DNA of 64,000 nt from Fontibacillus panacisegetis (GCF_900102215.1 NZ_FNBG01000006.1:62001-126000); one strand, 5' to 3'; shown: positions 17,106 to 26,242, numbered from the stretch's first letter. Made by a program: numbers and translations. Notes: a model not told the origin generated them from the sequence alone.

Positions 17106-17122
17106 AGTTTCCCTAAGGCAAA
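17106..17122 (-). promoter_or_regulatory. MntR operator upstream of mntA
   Basis: Minus strand TTTGCCTTAGGGAAACT, one base different from the B. subtilis mntA operator TTTGCCTTAAGGAAACT as I recall it, with the expected dyad TTTsCCT/AGGsAAA. It lies ~110 bp upstream of the mntA start. Mn-bound MntR is expected to repress here. Confidence 0.85.
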
Positions 17123-17138
17123 TTTTAAAGAGGAATAC

Positions 17139-17171
17139 AAAAAAAAGCAAGAGGATTTTTTCCTCTTGCTT
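17139..17171 (-). terminator. Terminator of the PBP gene
   Basis: Minus strand AAGCAAGAGGA / TCCTCTTGCTT, perfect 11-bp arms with a short loop, followed by a run of eight T. It separates the PBP gene from mntA. Confidence 0.93.
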
Positions 17172-17193
17172 CGATTTCTTTTTTCTCACTATT

Positions 17194-19260
17194 TTATTGA
17201 CCGTTATTCACCGTAGATGTGTCTCCCGAACCGGTATTTTGTTGTTTAGTTTTCTTAGGAACACCATCCAACCCATATTCCTGATCATACGCATCAAAAA
17301 TTTTCCGTGCGACAGGTGCGGCGCTATGGGCTCCAAACCCACCTTCAGGAATTACCACTGCAACCGCGAGCTTTGGATTCTCACGTGGAGCAAAGGCGAT
17401 AAACACCCCGTTATCCCGGTTAGCACCATCTCCCCATTGCTGTGAGGTCCCCGTTTTACGAGCAAAATCATAAGGAAATCCAGCAAATACTGGTACATTA
17501 GTCCTCATTCCGTCAATAACTGCATCCCAATAAGAATCTTTGAACTCAATCTTATTGAGCACTTTTGGAGTAAATTCTTTAATAACATTACCGTTCTCGT
17601 CTGTAATTTTGCTTACGACATGTGGCTCCATTCGTTCACCACGATTTGCTAATGCAACTGTATATTGAGCTAATTGTAATGTCGTATAACCTGCTTGCTG
17701 ACCAAAAGAGGCATACGCCAAACGTGATAATGATGTCTCAGATTCTGCCTTCAAATAGTTTAAGTTACCTAAATATTCTTTGGGAAGATCCACTCCAGTC
17801 GAGACACCAAGCCCAAACTCCTTCATGTATTTATCCCAGACATCGATCCCCTCAGAACCGTATTTTTTCCACAATTTTTCACCGACCATATCAACCATAA
17901 AAGTATTGGAAGAATGGAGGATTGCTTGAGTAGGGTTGATACTACCATATGCATGTCTGCCTGAGTTTCGAACACTAGAAGAGTCGTTTTTACCGAAATA
18001 TGCTATCCCCGTATCAGGATAATAAGTGGAAGTCGTGAACAACCCCTCGTTAAGCCCAATCAATACGGACAATGGTTTGATAGTAGAACCAAGTAGAACA
18101 GCAGAATCGAAATTGTGCCCTGAACGACCCGAACTTATTGGTGTAATCGTTCCATTCTGATAATTGGTGATTATCTTATTCCAATCTTCAGAAGATATTC
18201 CACCAGATTGCCATACGTTCGTATCATAATCAGGCATACTGGCCATGGCAACAATATTACCTGTGTCCACTTCCATCGCTACGGCGTACCCTGTTTTCGC
18301 ATTTGGATGCGTCTCGCCGGACACTCGATTTTTATGAACCCAATCGATTTGGTCCAGTATGGCCTGTTCGGCAATCATCTGAACATTTTTATTAATCGTT
18401 ATATGCAAATCATTGCCCTTCTCAGGCGGAGTTACTTCAGGTATTCCTGTAGCCATATTACGTGGATCAATAGGCACACTCTTGAAGCCGTTCTTACCTC
18501 GAAGTTCATTCTGATATTGCATCTCAAGGCCATCGATTCCTACAAATTCTTCATCGGTATATGTGAGAGCTGGATCAGCATTTTCTGCTTTATTAGCCTC
18601 TCTGATCGAGTCATACCATTTCAAATCGGTCGTTGATTTGAATTTCTTCAAATAACCGATCGTTTGTACCGCTACGGTACCTTTATCATAATGACGAATG
18701 CTCTCCTCTACAATTTCTATCCCAGGGAACTGATCCTTTCGTTCTAGAAAATAGGCAACTTCCCCTTTGCTTAAATCCATCTTGATTCTTCGTGGAGAAA
18801 AACCGCCGCTTTGTTTATACTCCAAGTCCATCGCTTTGATGATATCTTCCTTGGTCATCTTATCGACGTTTGGATTTCCATATTTATCAAAAACCTCTTT
18901 CAGCTTATCGACAAGCGCCATCGCTTCGGGTCGATTCGACTTCCCCCGATCTGTGCTCTTACTATAATCCTTCTGTAATGTAATATATAGCGATTGAACC
19001 GGAGTGGAATACGCAAGCTTCTCGCCCCCAGCTGCAATAATCGATCCACGAGTAGGAGGTAATGGAACATCCTTAACCCGGAGACTATTCTCTTGCTGGG
19101 ATAAGCTTGGACCTTCTACAAACTGTAAAATAGCCAACCGCACAATGATAACTGTAAAAATAGCAAATGCACTGAAAAAGAACATATTCAATCGAATATT
19201 AAAATGACGTTGCATCTCGGCTTCTTGCTCGTGCGGATCGTCAGAGTATACCCTTTTCAT
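17194..19260 (-). CDS. Class B penicillin-binding protein (PBP2-type transpeptidase)
   Basis: 688-residue bitopic membrane protein that cross-links peptidoglycan. An N-terminal cytoplasmic tail and one transmembrane helix (residues ~25-48, FFFSAFAIFTVIIVRLAIL) precede the dimerisation domain with PTRGSI. The transpeptidase domain has the active-site STIK (Ser ~390), SSN (~448) and KTG (~600, ARKTGTSQQWG). The end is a Thr/Gln/Ser/Gly-rich tail. It resembles the MrdA/PbpA elongation group rather than the FtsI division group, with no PASTA domains visible. Monocistronic, with a strong terminator downstream. Confidence 0.9.
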   Translation of the reverse strand: MKRVYSDDPHEQEAEMQRHFNIRLNMFFFSAFAIFTVIIVRLAILQFVEGPSLSQQENSLRVKDVPLPPTRGSIIAAGGEKLAYSTPVQSLYITLQKDYSKSTDRGKSNRPEAMALVDKLKEVFDKYGNPNVDKMTKEDIIKAMDLEYKQSGGFSPRRIKMDLSKGEVAYFLERKDQFPGIEIVEESIRHYDKGTVAVQTIGYLKKFKSTTDLKWYDSIREANKAENADPALTYTDEEFVGIDGLEMQYQNELRGKNGFKSVPIDPRNMATGIPEVTPPEKGNDLHITINKNVQMIAEQAILDQIDWVHKNRVSGETHPNAKTGYAVAMEVDTGNIVAMASMPDYDTNVWQSGGISSEDWNKIITNYQNGTITPISSGRSGHNFDSAVLLGSTIKPLSVLIGLNEGLFTTSTYYPDTGIAYFGKNDSSSVRNSGRHAYGSINPTQAILHSSNTFMVDMVGEKLWKKYGSEGIDVWDKYMKEFGLGVSTGVDLPKEYLGNLNYLKAESETSLSRLAYASFGQQAGYTTLQLAQYTVALANRGERMEPHVVSKITDENGNVIKEFTPKVLNKIEFKDSYWDAVIDGMRTNVPVFAGFPYDFARKTGTSQQWGDGANRDNGVFIAFAPRENPKLAVAVVIPEGGFGAHSAAPVARKIFDAYDQEYGLDGVPKKTKQQNTGSGDTSTVNNGQ

Positions 19261-19419
19261 TTTCGTTTCTCCTCTTTCATCCCTTCTGAGTCATACCACA
19301 TAAAATATATATTAACATAACGAATAAAGCCATCACCAAGTTACAGCAAGAACAGAGATTTCCTAAAATTAAAGATGGAATATTTAGAAAATCTCTCTGC
19401 TTGCCTGCTACTCTGCATC

Positions 19420-20571
19420 CTACACAATGGTGTCAGGCACATGAGTTTCTGAAAAAGCAGGAGGATCAAACCAATTCCCGCTCTTTGCCCATGTTGAATC
19501 AAGAGGGACCCATTTATTTTTCTCCGTTAAATACACCTCGTTCCAAGCATGTGGACCGTATCCACCCTGACCATCATAACCTAATCCGGTCACTACTTTA
19601 ACCTGTAGGCCTTGTGAACGGGCCATGGCTGCATATAAGCGTGAATAGTCGATGCACACACCTTTTTTCGTATCAAAGGTATCTTTAGGTGTCTGTTCGT
19701 GCCAAATCCCACGTTCCTCGTAATCTTCCACTTTACCGTAGTCGTACCTTACCCTCGATCCGATCCAATCATAGAGCTTCCGTGCCTTCTCTTCATCCGT
19801 ACTTGCTCCCTTAGTGACTTCAGCCGCTGCGAGCTCGATATTTTGTGGAACCTCTGCATCAATTAACTCATATTTGCGCTGAAGAATGCCATTAAGCTCG
19901 GCTTCAACACTACGAGTGAATACCGGGAGCTTCTCCTTGATCAGATTGCCCGATAACGGCTCGATAACGCTTCGCGCTCCCTGCTGATAGACAGGTGAAG
20001 CTTCTATATATCGACTAAAGCCGCTGCTGGGAAATATCGTAACTACAATGAACAGCACCGCAATGATCATCAGACATCTCGCTCCGCCAATTACCGCTCC
20101 GATGCATGCTCCAGTAATCCGACTAAGAAAGGAAGCTGGCCTGTTCTCACCAAAGACCATCGATCCTAATAGAGAACTTCCGCCTAGTGCAAAGGCCGAA
20201 ATCAGGCCAACCACCGAACGGATCAGCCAATAACTGATAATAAATACTACAGCGAAGCGCATTAATGGGAAATCCCGTATTGCAGTCACTAACGTATAAT
20301 ATACTTGCTCCCAGGTTGCTAAATCCCGCTCAGGAGGAACTACAGCTGACAACCATGTCTGCACTTTAGGAGATAACCACAATGTTAATGGAATAGATGC
20401 AACGATGCTCAGGAGCGTCAGCACCCCGCCACTGACAAGAGCGAACAGCCTGCCAGCCGTCCGCGATGCGCCGCGAAGCAGTCCTTGTAGCACGGACCCA
20501 AGCAAAATAAATAACAGTAATACCGATACCAAATTAAATTCCAGTAAACTTTGAATCCAATCTTCTGCCAT
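19420..20571 (-). CDS. Membrane protein with CvpA-like N-terminus and transglutaminase-like domain
   Basis: 383-residue two-part protein. The first ~190 residues hold four or five hydrophobic helices with a CvpA/colicin-V-production look (LLGSVLQGLLRGASRTAGRLFALVSGGVL). The C-terminal half is a transglutaminase-core domain with a full Cys-His-Asp triad: Cys in KKGVCIDYSRLYAAMA (~307), His in YGPHAWNEVY (~340) and Asp in WVPLDSTW (~358). Catalysis would be outside or at the membrane face. ATG at 20571 has GGGGG five bases upstream; the 20595 ATG lacks a site. Target unknown; cell-wall or spore-surface cross-linking or proteolysis are possibilities. Confidence 0.75.
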   Translation of the reverse strand: MAEDWIQSLLEFNLVSVLLLFILLGSVLQGLLRGASRTAGRLFALVSGGVLTLLSIVASIPLTLWLSPKVQTWLSAVVPPERDLATWEQVYYTLVTAIRDFPLMRFAVVFIISYWLIRSVVGLISAFALGGSSLLGSMVFGENRPASFLSRITGACIGAVIGGARCLMIIAVLFIVVTIFPSSGFSRYIEASPVYQQGARSVIEPLSGNLIKEKLPVFTRSVEAELNGILQRKYELIDAEVPQNIELAAAEVTKGASTDEEKARKLYDWIGSRVRYDYGKVEDYEERGIWHEQTPKDTFDTKKGVCIDYSRLYAAMARSQGLQVKVVTGLGYDGQGGYGPHAWNEVYLTEKNKWVPLDSTWAKSGNWFDPPAFSETHVPDTIV

Positions 20572-20615
20572 GTCAGCCCCCAGTCTTGGTGTCATCCTGC
20601 ATATTTTAGATAGTA

Positions 20616-21065
20616 TTACGGGGAGTTGCGCTTTGCCTCCGTAATAAATGCCTGAAGTGTATCATTCATTGACCATTCACCAAGAGATACACCGCGGAAA
20701 GTAACCTGTACTTTATCACTACCCGTTTCACCGGTCACTTCCAGATTTGGTGTAGTAATTGTATAGCTTCCATCGTTATTTTGAGTTAGCTTCGCATCCT
20801 TAGCTTCATTTTTCATCATTTTCAGCGCTTCTGATTTACTGATACTAACTGCCTGGTCCGTAACCGTAGTTACCGCGTTCCCAATATCCTTGAGCGATAT
20901 CCCGCTATAGATAATAACAGACGCCACAATAGCCAGAACGAGTACCCATTTGATTACCGTTTTTACAAAGTTTACGACCAGAAACAAAACAACGAGGGCG
21001 CCCACGATAACCAGCCAATTCTGTTTAAAAAATTCACTCCATACCTGAAAATCCATATCCAGCAT
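20616..21065 (-). CDS. Hypothetical membrane-anchored protein
   Basis: 149 residues, not a family I recognise. Two adjacent hydrophobic helices (WLVIVGALVVLFLVVNFV and VLVLAIVASVIIYSG, residues ~17-55) are followed by a soluble ~95-residue domain rich in Lys/Asp/Thr (TQNNDGSYTITTPNLEVTG, VQVTFRGVSLGEWS), probably extracytoplasmic beta-strands. AGGAG lies 8 nt before the ATG. The gap to the transglutaminase-like gene is 44 nt, same strand, so the two probably form an operon. Confidence 0.7.
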   Translation of the reverse strand: MLDMDFQVWSEFFKQNWLVIVGALVVLFLVVNFVKTVIKWVLVLAIVASVIIYSGISLKDIGNAVTTVTDQAVSISKSEALKMMKNEAKDAKLTQNNDGSYTITTPNLEVTGETGSDKVQVTFRGVSLGEWSMNDTLQAFITEAKRNSP

Positions 21066-21234
21066 TTACAACACTCCTATGTCCAATTTGATCAGAGGTA
21101 GTCGGCAACAGTGATGCTAATACATTATACATGATGGCCCTATGCCATGTCAGCTTAACCAAAAAAAGGGCATAAGTTCGTCCACTGAAACGTACAAGTA
21201 GAGCATAATGACTTTACTTCAGGAGGGCAAGGCA

Positions 21235-22392
21235 ATGAAAATGGCTTTCTGGCTTTACTTTTTTATGTTCCTCGCTTTCTTCGATCTGCATGCCCAGTAT
21301 CCGGTGCTTACTCCTTTTGCTCTTTCTCTTGGCGCAACACCAACGTTTATTGGATGGATGATGGGGATCTATGCTCTCACACATCTGCCAGGTAACTTAT
21401 TAGCGGGTCAAGGAGTAGATCGCTACGGAAGCCGCGGATACATGATATTCAGTCTCTTATCTGCAGGATGTATCTTATTGCTTCAAGCACATGTCACTGA
21501 ACCATGGCAGCTACTTATACTGCGTTCTATCAGTGGATTCGTGCTGGCTTTTCTGTCTCCGGCTTGTCTTGCGCTGCTGGCCTCTTTATCCCGAAATCCT
21601 GTTCATCAGGGAAAACTGATGGCTGGACATGGAGTAATGCATACCCTGGCCTCTGTCGTTTCTCCTGCAGCGGGTGCATTTTTAGTTGCCCAAGCCGGAT
21701 TTTCGCAGACATTTCAAGCCCTTGGCTGGCTTCTGATCGCTACAGGTGTCATTGCCATATTTACCATTCATGAGCCAAAGGCTTCCCTTCGCACAGGAAT
21801 ACCAGCTGCTGCTAATGCTCCAGTTAAAATCAACATCATCCCGCTGAGACACTACTTGCTGCCGCTTGCTGTATCCTGTTCCCAAGGTATTTTATTTTTT
21901 GAACTTCCGCTGCAGGCTGGCGGAGCCTCCGGCATCCTGCATACCGGACTATATTTCTCCATTATAAGTCTGGGAGCGCTTGTTACTTTATCGATGTTGT
22001 TCCTAAATCGGTATTCTCCATATTTACGAGCTCACGTGGGAATTCTGGGCATTGCACTTTCCTTTTTCTCATTAGCTGCTCTGGACACTGTTCCGATCTC
22101 TGTAACTTTATTTTTTCTAGGTATGTCTAAAGGAGTTGTTTTCCCGGCCATTGCCTCACTTTTTATTGATCTCAGCGGCGGCAAACGGCTGGGCACAGTA
22201 TTCTCATTGCAATCTATCGCAATGTCCATCGGATCATTCATCGGGCCTATCGCTGCAGGATTGCTGCATAATTATTCATCCCCTTACTTTCTGGCGTTTG
22301 TTCTGCTAATGCTAGTGTTAATCCTGATCCCGCCCTGGTCCAGACAACAAGTCACTCCTCCGCCAGTAAGCTTGCCTACAAACCGAATGTAA
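21235..22392 (+). CDS. MFS transporter
   Basis: 385-residue, about 12-span major facilitator protein. The motif-A-like loop GQGVDRYGSRGY follows TM2, and LSGGKRLGTVFSLQ is in the second half. ATG at 21235 has AGGAGG eight bases upstream; an in-frame start at 21208 lacks one. Substrate unknown; size and layout fit a drug/H+ antiporter-type member. Monocistronic. Confidence 0.85.
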   Translation: MKMAFWLYFFMFLAFFDLHAQYPVLTPFALSLGATPTFIGWMMGIYALTHLPGNLLAGQGVDRYGSRGYMIFSLLSAGCILLLQAHVTEPWQLLILRSISGFVLAFLSPACLALLASLSRNPVHQGKLMAGHGVMHTLASVVSPAAGAFLVAQAGFSQTFQALGWLLIATGVIAIFTIHEPKASLRTGIPAAANAPVKINIIPLRHYLLPLAVSCSQGILFFELPLQAGGASGILHTGLYFSIISLGALVTLSMLFLNRYSPYLRAHVGILGIALSFFSLAALDTVPISVTLFFLGMSKGVVFPAIASLFIDLSGGKRLGTVFSLQSIAMSIGSFIGPIAAGLLHNYSSPYFLAFVLLMLVLILIPPWSRQQVTPPPVSLPTNRM

Positions 22393-22493
22393 TTGTAATT
22401 GATCATTTTAGGCAGCTGCACAGAGCAACAACTGGGGTTCCACATAGTATATGGTGTAGCAAACGACCCGACCTGAAAGAGGGGTGAAAAGAA

Positions 22494-22613
22494 ATGGGAA
22501 ACGTTAATCCTTGCGGACCTGGACTGGGTGCAGGCTTCTGGACATCAACTGGAACGATCCTGGTGTTGTACATCTTGCTGGTGATCATCCTCCGCACTCC
22601 TTTTGGATTATAA
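22494..22613 (+). CDS. YjcZ-like small sporulation membrane peptide
   Basis: 39-residue peptide. The N-terminus is Gly/Pro/Cys-rich (MGNVNPCGPGLGAGFW) and is followed by a single hydrophobic helix TGTILVLYILLVIILRT. This Gly-rich head plus ILVLxILLVII helix matches the YjcZ-type small sporulation proteins of Bacillus and Paenibacillus. AGAGGGG lies about 10 nt before the ATG, and a terminator hairpin starts 5 nt after the stop. Small size means family assignment is moderate. Confidence 0.7.
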   Translation: MGNVNPCGPGLGAGFWTSTGTILVLYILLVIILRTPFGL

Positions 22614-22617
22614 AAAA

Positions 22618-22659
22618 GCAAACATGAATTGCGGTCTGCCATCCCGGCAGGCCGTTTGC
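22618..22659 (+). terminator. Nested hairpin terminator after YjcZ-like gene
   Basis: Outer arms GCAAAC / GTTTGC enclosing CGGTCTGCC / GGCAGGCCG. Followed by CTTTGC, a weak U tract. Confidence 0.7.
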
Positions 22660-22736
22660 CTTTGCACTTGCCCTTGTACAAGGATACAATGTTAACTAAG
22701 CCCACTCCAACTACCCTACTAGACGAGGTGATTCCC

Positions 22737-23087
22737 ATGTCGATCAGTATCATTGTCGAAGGCAAAAACGACCGTAGCAAGCTGCGCCGATTAATTCAGG
22801 AGGATGTTAGAATCCACTGTACCTACGGAACACTGAACTCGCTTAAAATGGAATCTCTTCGCAAGCATGTTGGTGATGATGAAGTGTATCTTTTTATGGA
22901 TAACGATTCCTCCGGCAAAAAAATACGCGGCATTTTAAGGGATCTATTCCCTGACGCCGTTCAGATGTATACGAGAAAAGGATATGCCGGTGTCGAAGGA
23001 ACACCCGATGAATATGTCATAGCTCAATTAGAAAAAGCCGGTCTGGAGGAATTTATTCTGTATCCCCCCTCAACCGACTTTATATGA
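22737..23087 (+). CDS. Small TOPRIM domain protein
   Basis: 116-residue stand-alone TOPRIM fold. The catalytic Glu is in SIIVEGKND (residues ~4-12), the DxD-type acidic pair in FMDNDSSGKKIRG, and a conserved EGTPDEYVI block follows. It resembles B. subtilis YusF and the RNase M5 N-terminal half but is shorter than RnmV, so the RnmV call is not made. Function probably nucleic-acid phosphotransfer; untested. GAGGTG lies 6 nt before ATG 22737. Confidence 0.75.
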   Translation: MSISIIVEGKNDRSKLRRLIQEDVRIHCTYGTLNSLKMESLRKHVGDDEVYLFMDNDSSGKKIRGILRDLFPDAVQMYTRKGYAGVEGTPDEYVIAQLEKAGLEEFILYPPSTDFI

Positions 23088-23113
23088 TCGATTATTTATT
23101 AACAATAACTCCA

Positions 23114-23713
23114 CTATTCTTTAGCCAGATCTGCAACGCCTTGTGCAATTTCTGTAGCCGTTACCTCTGGACGGTAAATTTCACGTAAATTTCCGTCCCG
23201 ATCCACAAGCCCAATGAGATCCATATGGACGAAATTGCCGTCCTTATCTTGATTAATCAGTATTTTGAATGAGTTCATTGCCAAATCGATTGTCTTCTGC
23301 TGGTCTCCCCTTAGAAAATACCATCCCGAATAATCCGCTTTGAACTTGTCTCCAAAAGCTTTAATCTGCTCTCTAGTATCCCTTTCAGGATCAAATGAAA
23401 TTGACACGATTGCCGCGTCTTTTGCAAATAACCCTTTTTCCTTAAGCAAGTCCTGTACTTGACTCAGACGGAAGGTAGAAATCGGACAAACATCCGGACA
23501 ATTTGAGAAGAAGAAATAAAACAGCCGAACTTTGCCGTTGGTATCTTCAAGCGATACAGTACCGCCGTCTACATTTTCCATGCTAAAGCTTGCTACTGGA
23601 CCTATCACAGGAAGCTTCGGTTTGGAATACGTATCCCAGAGCAAATACCCCGCAAGCAGAGCACATATCGCCAGTAAAATCCAGGTCCATTTATACTTTT
23701 TCAAAAGGGTCAT
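23114..23713 (-). CDS. SCO1/SenC family copper chaperone
   Basis: 199-residue membrane-anchored thioredoxin-fold protein delivering copper to the CuA site of cytochrome oxidase. One N-terminal helix (WTWILLAICALLAGYLL) is the anchor. The copper ligands are CPDVCP and the later His in NFVHMDLIGLVD. ATG at 23713 has GGAGG seven bases upstream, so it does not overlap ctaB, which ends 13 nt before it. Pairing with ctaB supports oxidase assembly. Confidence 0.9.
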   Translation of the reverse strand: MTLLKKYKWTWILLAICALLAGYLLWDTYSKPKLPVIGPVASFSMENVDGGTVSLEDTNGKVRLFYFFFSNCPDVCPISTFRLSQVQDLLKEKGLFAKDAAIVSISFDPERDTREQIKAFGDKFKADYSGWYFLRGDQQKTIDLAMNSFKILINQDKDGNFVHMDLIGLVDRDGNLREIYRPEVTATEIAQGVADLAKE

Positions 23714-23726
23714 TCCGGCTCCTCCA

Positions 23727-24665
23727 TTACAATCGTACGGTATCAAGTATCATCACGATCAGGCTGATCGTCAAATAATTAATCGAGAACAAAAATACTT
23801 TCTTTGCCCAAGCGTCATTGTCTTGTGAACGGAACCCCTTGAGTGCCATAAATAGCCACATCAAAGATAAAGCTTCACCGATGACAAGGAACCATATGCC
23901 CGTGTAATTGTACATATACATAAGAATCGGGATCGGAACTAACAGCACCAAATAAGGAATCATTTGAAGTTTTGTTCTTGGAATCCCCTTAACAACGGGC
24001 AAGAGAGGGAACCCGGCGGCACGGTATTCTTCTACACGACGTATGCCAAGCGCCCAAAAATGCGGCGGCTGCCATAAGAATAGTAATGCAAACAGCAGGA
24101 TCGCTCCTAAATCAACAGAGCCGGATACAGCGACATAACCGATTAAAGGAGGCATTGCCCCCGAAATTGCACCGACCGAGGTACTCCAGGTTGAATTCCG
24201 TTTCAGCCAAAGCGTATAAATAACGACATAGACAAGCATGCCTATAATGCCAAATACGCCAGCTAACGGACCGGAAAAAGCAAACAATACAGAGAGACCT
24301 ATAATACCGAGAATCACCGCATACCACAATACAATTTTTGGAGCCAGCTTACCTGTTGGAAGCACGCGATCTTTCGTACGGTCCATCTTTGTATCCAGCT
24401 CACGATCGAAATAATTGTTAAATACACAAGAAGAAGCCATGATCAACATGGTTCCAAGTAAAGTCAAAATGAGTTTTCCATACTCCAACTCCCAGTGAGA
24501 GGCTACCCAAAATCCTGCAAATGCTGCAATTAGATTGGAACGCAAAATCCCCGGCTTGGTCAGAGCAATAAAATCCTTCCAAGTCGCAGTTTCTCCTGGA
24601 GGGGTCGGTCTCACGGACAAGGTTGCCGTTTCCGAAGAAGCATGGTAACTGATTGGTTTGTCCAT
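23727..24665 (-). CDS. ctaB: Protoheme IX farnesyltransferase CtaB
   Basis: 312-residue UbiA-family membrane enzyme making heme O. The prenyl-diphosphate Asp motif is FNNYFDRELDTKMDRTKDR (residues ~100-120), and the second conserved region is RRVEEYRAAGFPLLPVV. About nine spans. Overlap-free with sco downstream. The product is substrate for CtaA encoded at 7.2 kb. GGAGG is present upstream of the ATG. Confidence 0.95.
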   Translation of the reverse strand: MDKPISYHASSETATLSVRPTPPGETATWKDFIALTKPGILRSNLIAAFAGFWVASHWELEYGKLILTLLGTMLIMASSCVFNNYFDRELDTKMDRTKDRVLPTGKLAPKIVLWYAVILGIIGLSVLFAFSGPLAGVFGIIGMLVYVVIYTLWLKRNSTWSTSVGAISGAMPPLIGYVAVSGSVDLGAILLFALLFLWQPPHFWALGIRRVEEYRAAGFPLLPVVKGIPRTKLQMIPYLVLLVPIPILMYMYNYTGIWFLVIGEALSLMWLFMALKGFRSQDNDAWAKKVFLFSINYLTISLIVMILDTVRL

Positions 24666-24825
24666 GTGTGAATCTTCCTCCTAAATTCAAATTTTAAATA
24701 TGTGAATTTTCACGAAAAATTCAATAAATTCTTCTCTCGATATAAACTTTATCACATCCAACCCTAAAAGTGTTTGACAATCATTTGATAAAGGTCTCTT
24801 TATTTTGACAATTCAGTGACTTAAA

Positions 24826-24855
24826 ACAAAAACCTGAGCATTATTTTGCCCAGGT
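24826..24855 (-). terminator. Terminator of trpS
   Basis: Minus strand ACCTGGGC / GCTCAGGT (one mismatch), loop AAAATAAT, followed by TTTTTGTTTT. 35 nt beyond the trpS stop. Confidence 0.85.
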
Positions 24856-24889
24856 CTGGATGAATTCCTTGCATTGTTCCTATAGCAGA

Positions 24890-25873
24890 CTATTCAGGTA
24901 AAAAGCCCATTAACTTCTGTACATCTTGAAGCGTTCGTTCTGCCACCTCAGAGGCTCTTTCAGCACCTTGTCGCATGATGCTGCGAATTTCACCGGATTC
25001 TCTGATATCACGGTAACGCTGTTGAATCGGCTCCAAAAGACCTACTACAGCTTCTGCCAAATCCTTCTTGAATGGTCCATACATTTGGCCCTCATAGCGC
25101 TGTTCAACCTCAGCGATCGACAGACCAGCACACTGGCTATAAATCGTAATGAGATTGCTTACTTCAGGTTTGTTTGCTGGATCGTATTTTACTTCACGAC
25201 CCGAGTCAGTAGTTGCACGGCTGATTTTTTTGCGGATTTCATCAGGTGTATCAAGAAGTGCAATAGCACTGCCAGGGTTAGGGTTACTCTTACTCATCTT
25301 CTTCGACGCATCATCCAAAGACATGATACGTGCACCTACTTCAGGAATATAAGGCTCAGGAAGAGTAAAGTACTCTCCGTACCGACTGTTGAATCTTCCC
25401 GCCAAATCACGAGTTAATTCCAGATGCTGCTTCTGATCTTCTCCTACAGGAACCAAATCAGTATTGTATAATAAAATATCCGCTGCCATCAACGAAGGGT
25501 ATACGAACAACCCGGCCCCCACCGATTCCTTGCCCGCAGATTTATCTTTAAATTGCGTCATTCTCTCAAGCTCACCCATAGAAGTGAGTGTAGTTAGCAA
25601 CCATCCGAGCTGTGCATGCTGGCGTACATGTGATTGCATATATACATTAGCTTTGCCTGGATCAATACCAGCTGCAATATAGATGGAGGCCACAGCTTCT
25701 GATTGTTCCTGTAAAGCTGCTGGATCCTGAGGCACCGTAATCGCATGAAGATCAACCACCGAAAAGTTACACTTATATTCGTTCTGCAAAGTAACAAAGT
25801 TCTTTATTGCTCCGATATAATTTCCCAACGTCAAATTTCCACTAGGCTGAATACCTGAAAAAACGGTTTTCAT
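24890..25873 (-). CDS. trpS: Tryptophanyl-tRNA synthetase
   Basis: 327-residue class I synthetase. The HIGH-equivalent is SGNLTLGNYIGA (residues ~11-22) and KMSKS is at ~194-198 in DASKKMSKSNPN. The VGEDQKQHLELTRD block is typical of bacterial TrpS. Starts with a good AGGAGG site. A T-box leader with a UGG-containing specifier region precedes it, which confirms the amino acid. Confidence 0.97.
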   Translation of the reverse strand: MKTVFSGIQPSGNLTLGNYIGAIKNFVTLQNEYKCNFSVVDLHAITVPQDPAALQEQSEAVASIYIAAGIDPGKANVYMQSHVRQHAQLGWLLTTLTSMGELERMTQFKDKSAGKESVGAGLFVYPSLMAADILLYNTDLVPVGEDQKQHLELTRDLAGRFNSRYGEYFTLPEPYIPEVGARIMSLDDASKKMSKSNPNPGSAIALLDTPDEIRKKISRATTDSGREVKYDPANKPEVSNLITIYSQCAGLSIAEVEQRYEGQMYGPFKKDLAEAVVGLLEPIQQRYRDIRESGEIRSIMRQGAERASEVAERTLQDVQKLMGFLPE

Positions 25874-25910
25874 TTTTTTCTACCTCCTGAGAATACGAAT
25901 TTAAACACAA

Positions 25911-26205
25911 AAAAGGCCTCACATCCGCAAGGGACGTGAGACCGTGGTGCCACCCTTATTCGTTGACAGACATAACGAAAACAATATCTGACAACCTTGT
26001 CATTCCGTAACGTGGAACAAGTCGACCGGCATACTTATAAAATAGAGAATTTTCTCAATTTATCGTTCTGCTCGGCACTCCAGGGTCCAATTCAACATAT
26101 GCGTCTTCTCCGGTTCACATCAACCACCGGCTTTCTGAGGAAGATGATGCATTGTCTACTAATCCCTATCATCGCGTTCAATTAATTATTGTATTTATTG
26201 ATTAT
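25911..26205 (-). ncRNA. T-box leader (tryptophan) of trpS
   Basis: Minus strand carries the T-box core AAGGGTGGCACCACGG (25957-25942) next to a terminator whose stem pairs GGTCTCACGTCC with GGATGTGAGGCC, followed by TTTTTT. Upstream, GAATTGGACC provides a UGG (Trp) codon in the likely specifier loop. Uncharged tRNA-Trp would stabilise the antiterminator and allow trpS expression. Confidence 0.93.
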
Positions 26206-26212
26206 ACATAAT

Positions 26213-26242
26213 ATCATAATTGTCACTTAGTTGTAATGTCAA
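26213..26242 (-). promoter_or_regulatory. Sigma-A promoter of the T-box leader
   Basis: Minus strand TTGACA (26242-26237), an 18-bp spacer and TATGAT (26218-26213). Confidence 0.65.

Noticed and set aside
22403-22780. 125-codon minus-strand frame over the YjcZ-like gene
   Set aside because: Overlaps two plus-strand genes with good RBS and a terminator; no recognisable protein.
23714-23746. Extended N-terminus of the sco gene overlapping ctaB
   Set aside because: The internal ATG at 23713 has GGAGG at the right distance and starts a normal membrane anchor.
24701-24712. GTGAATTTTCAC dyad upstream of ctaB
   Set aside because: Short and AT-rich; no matching regulator consensus I can name, and it recurs by chance at this composition.
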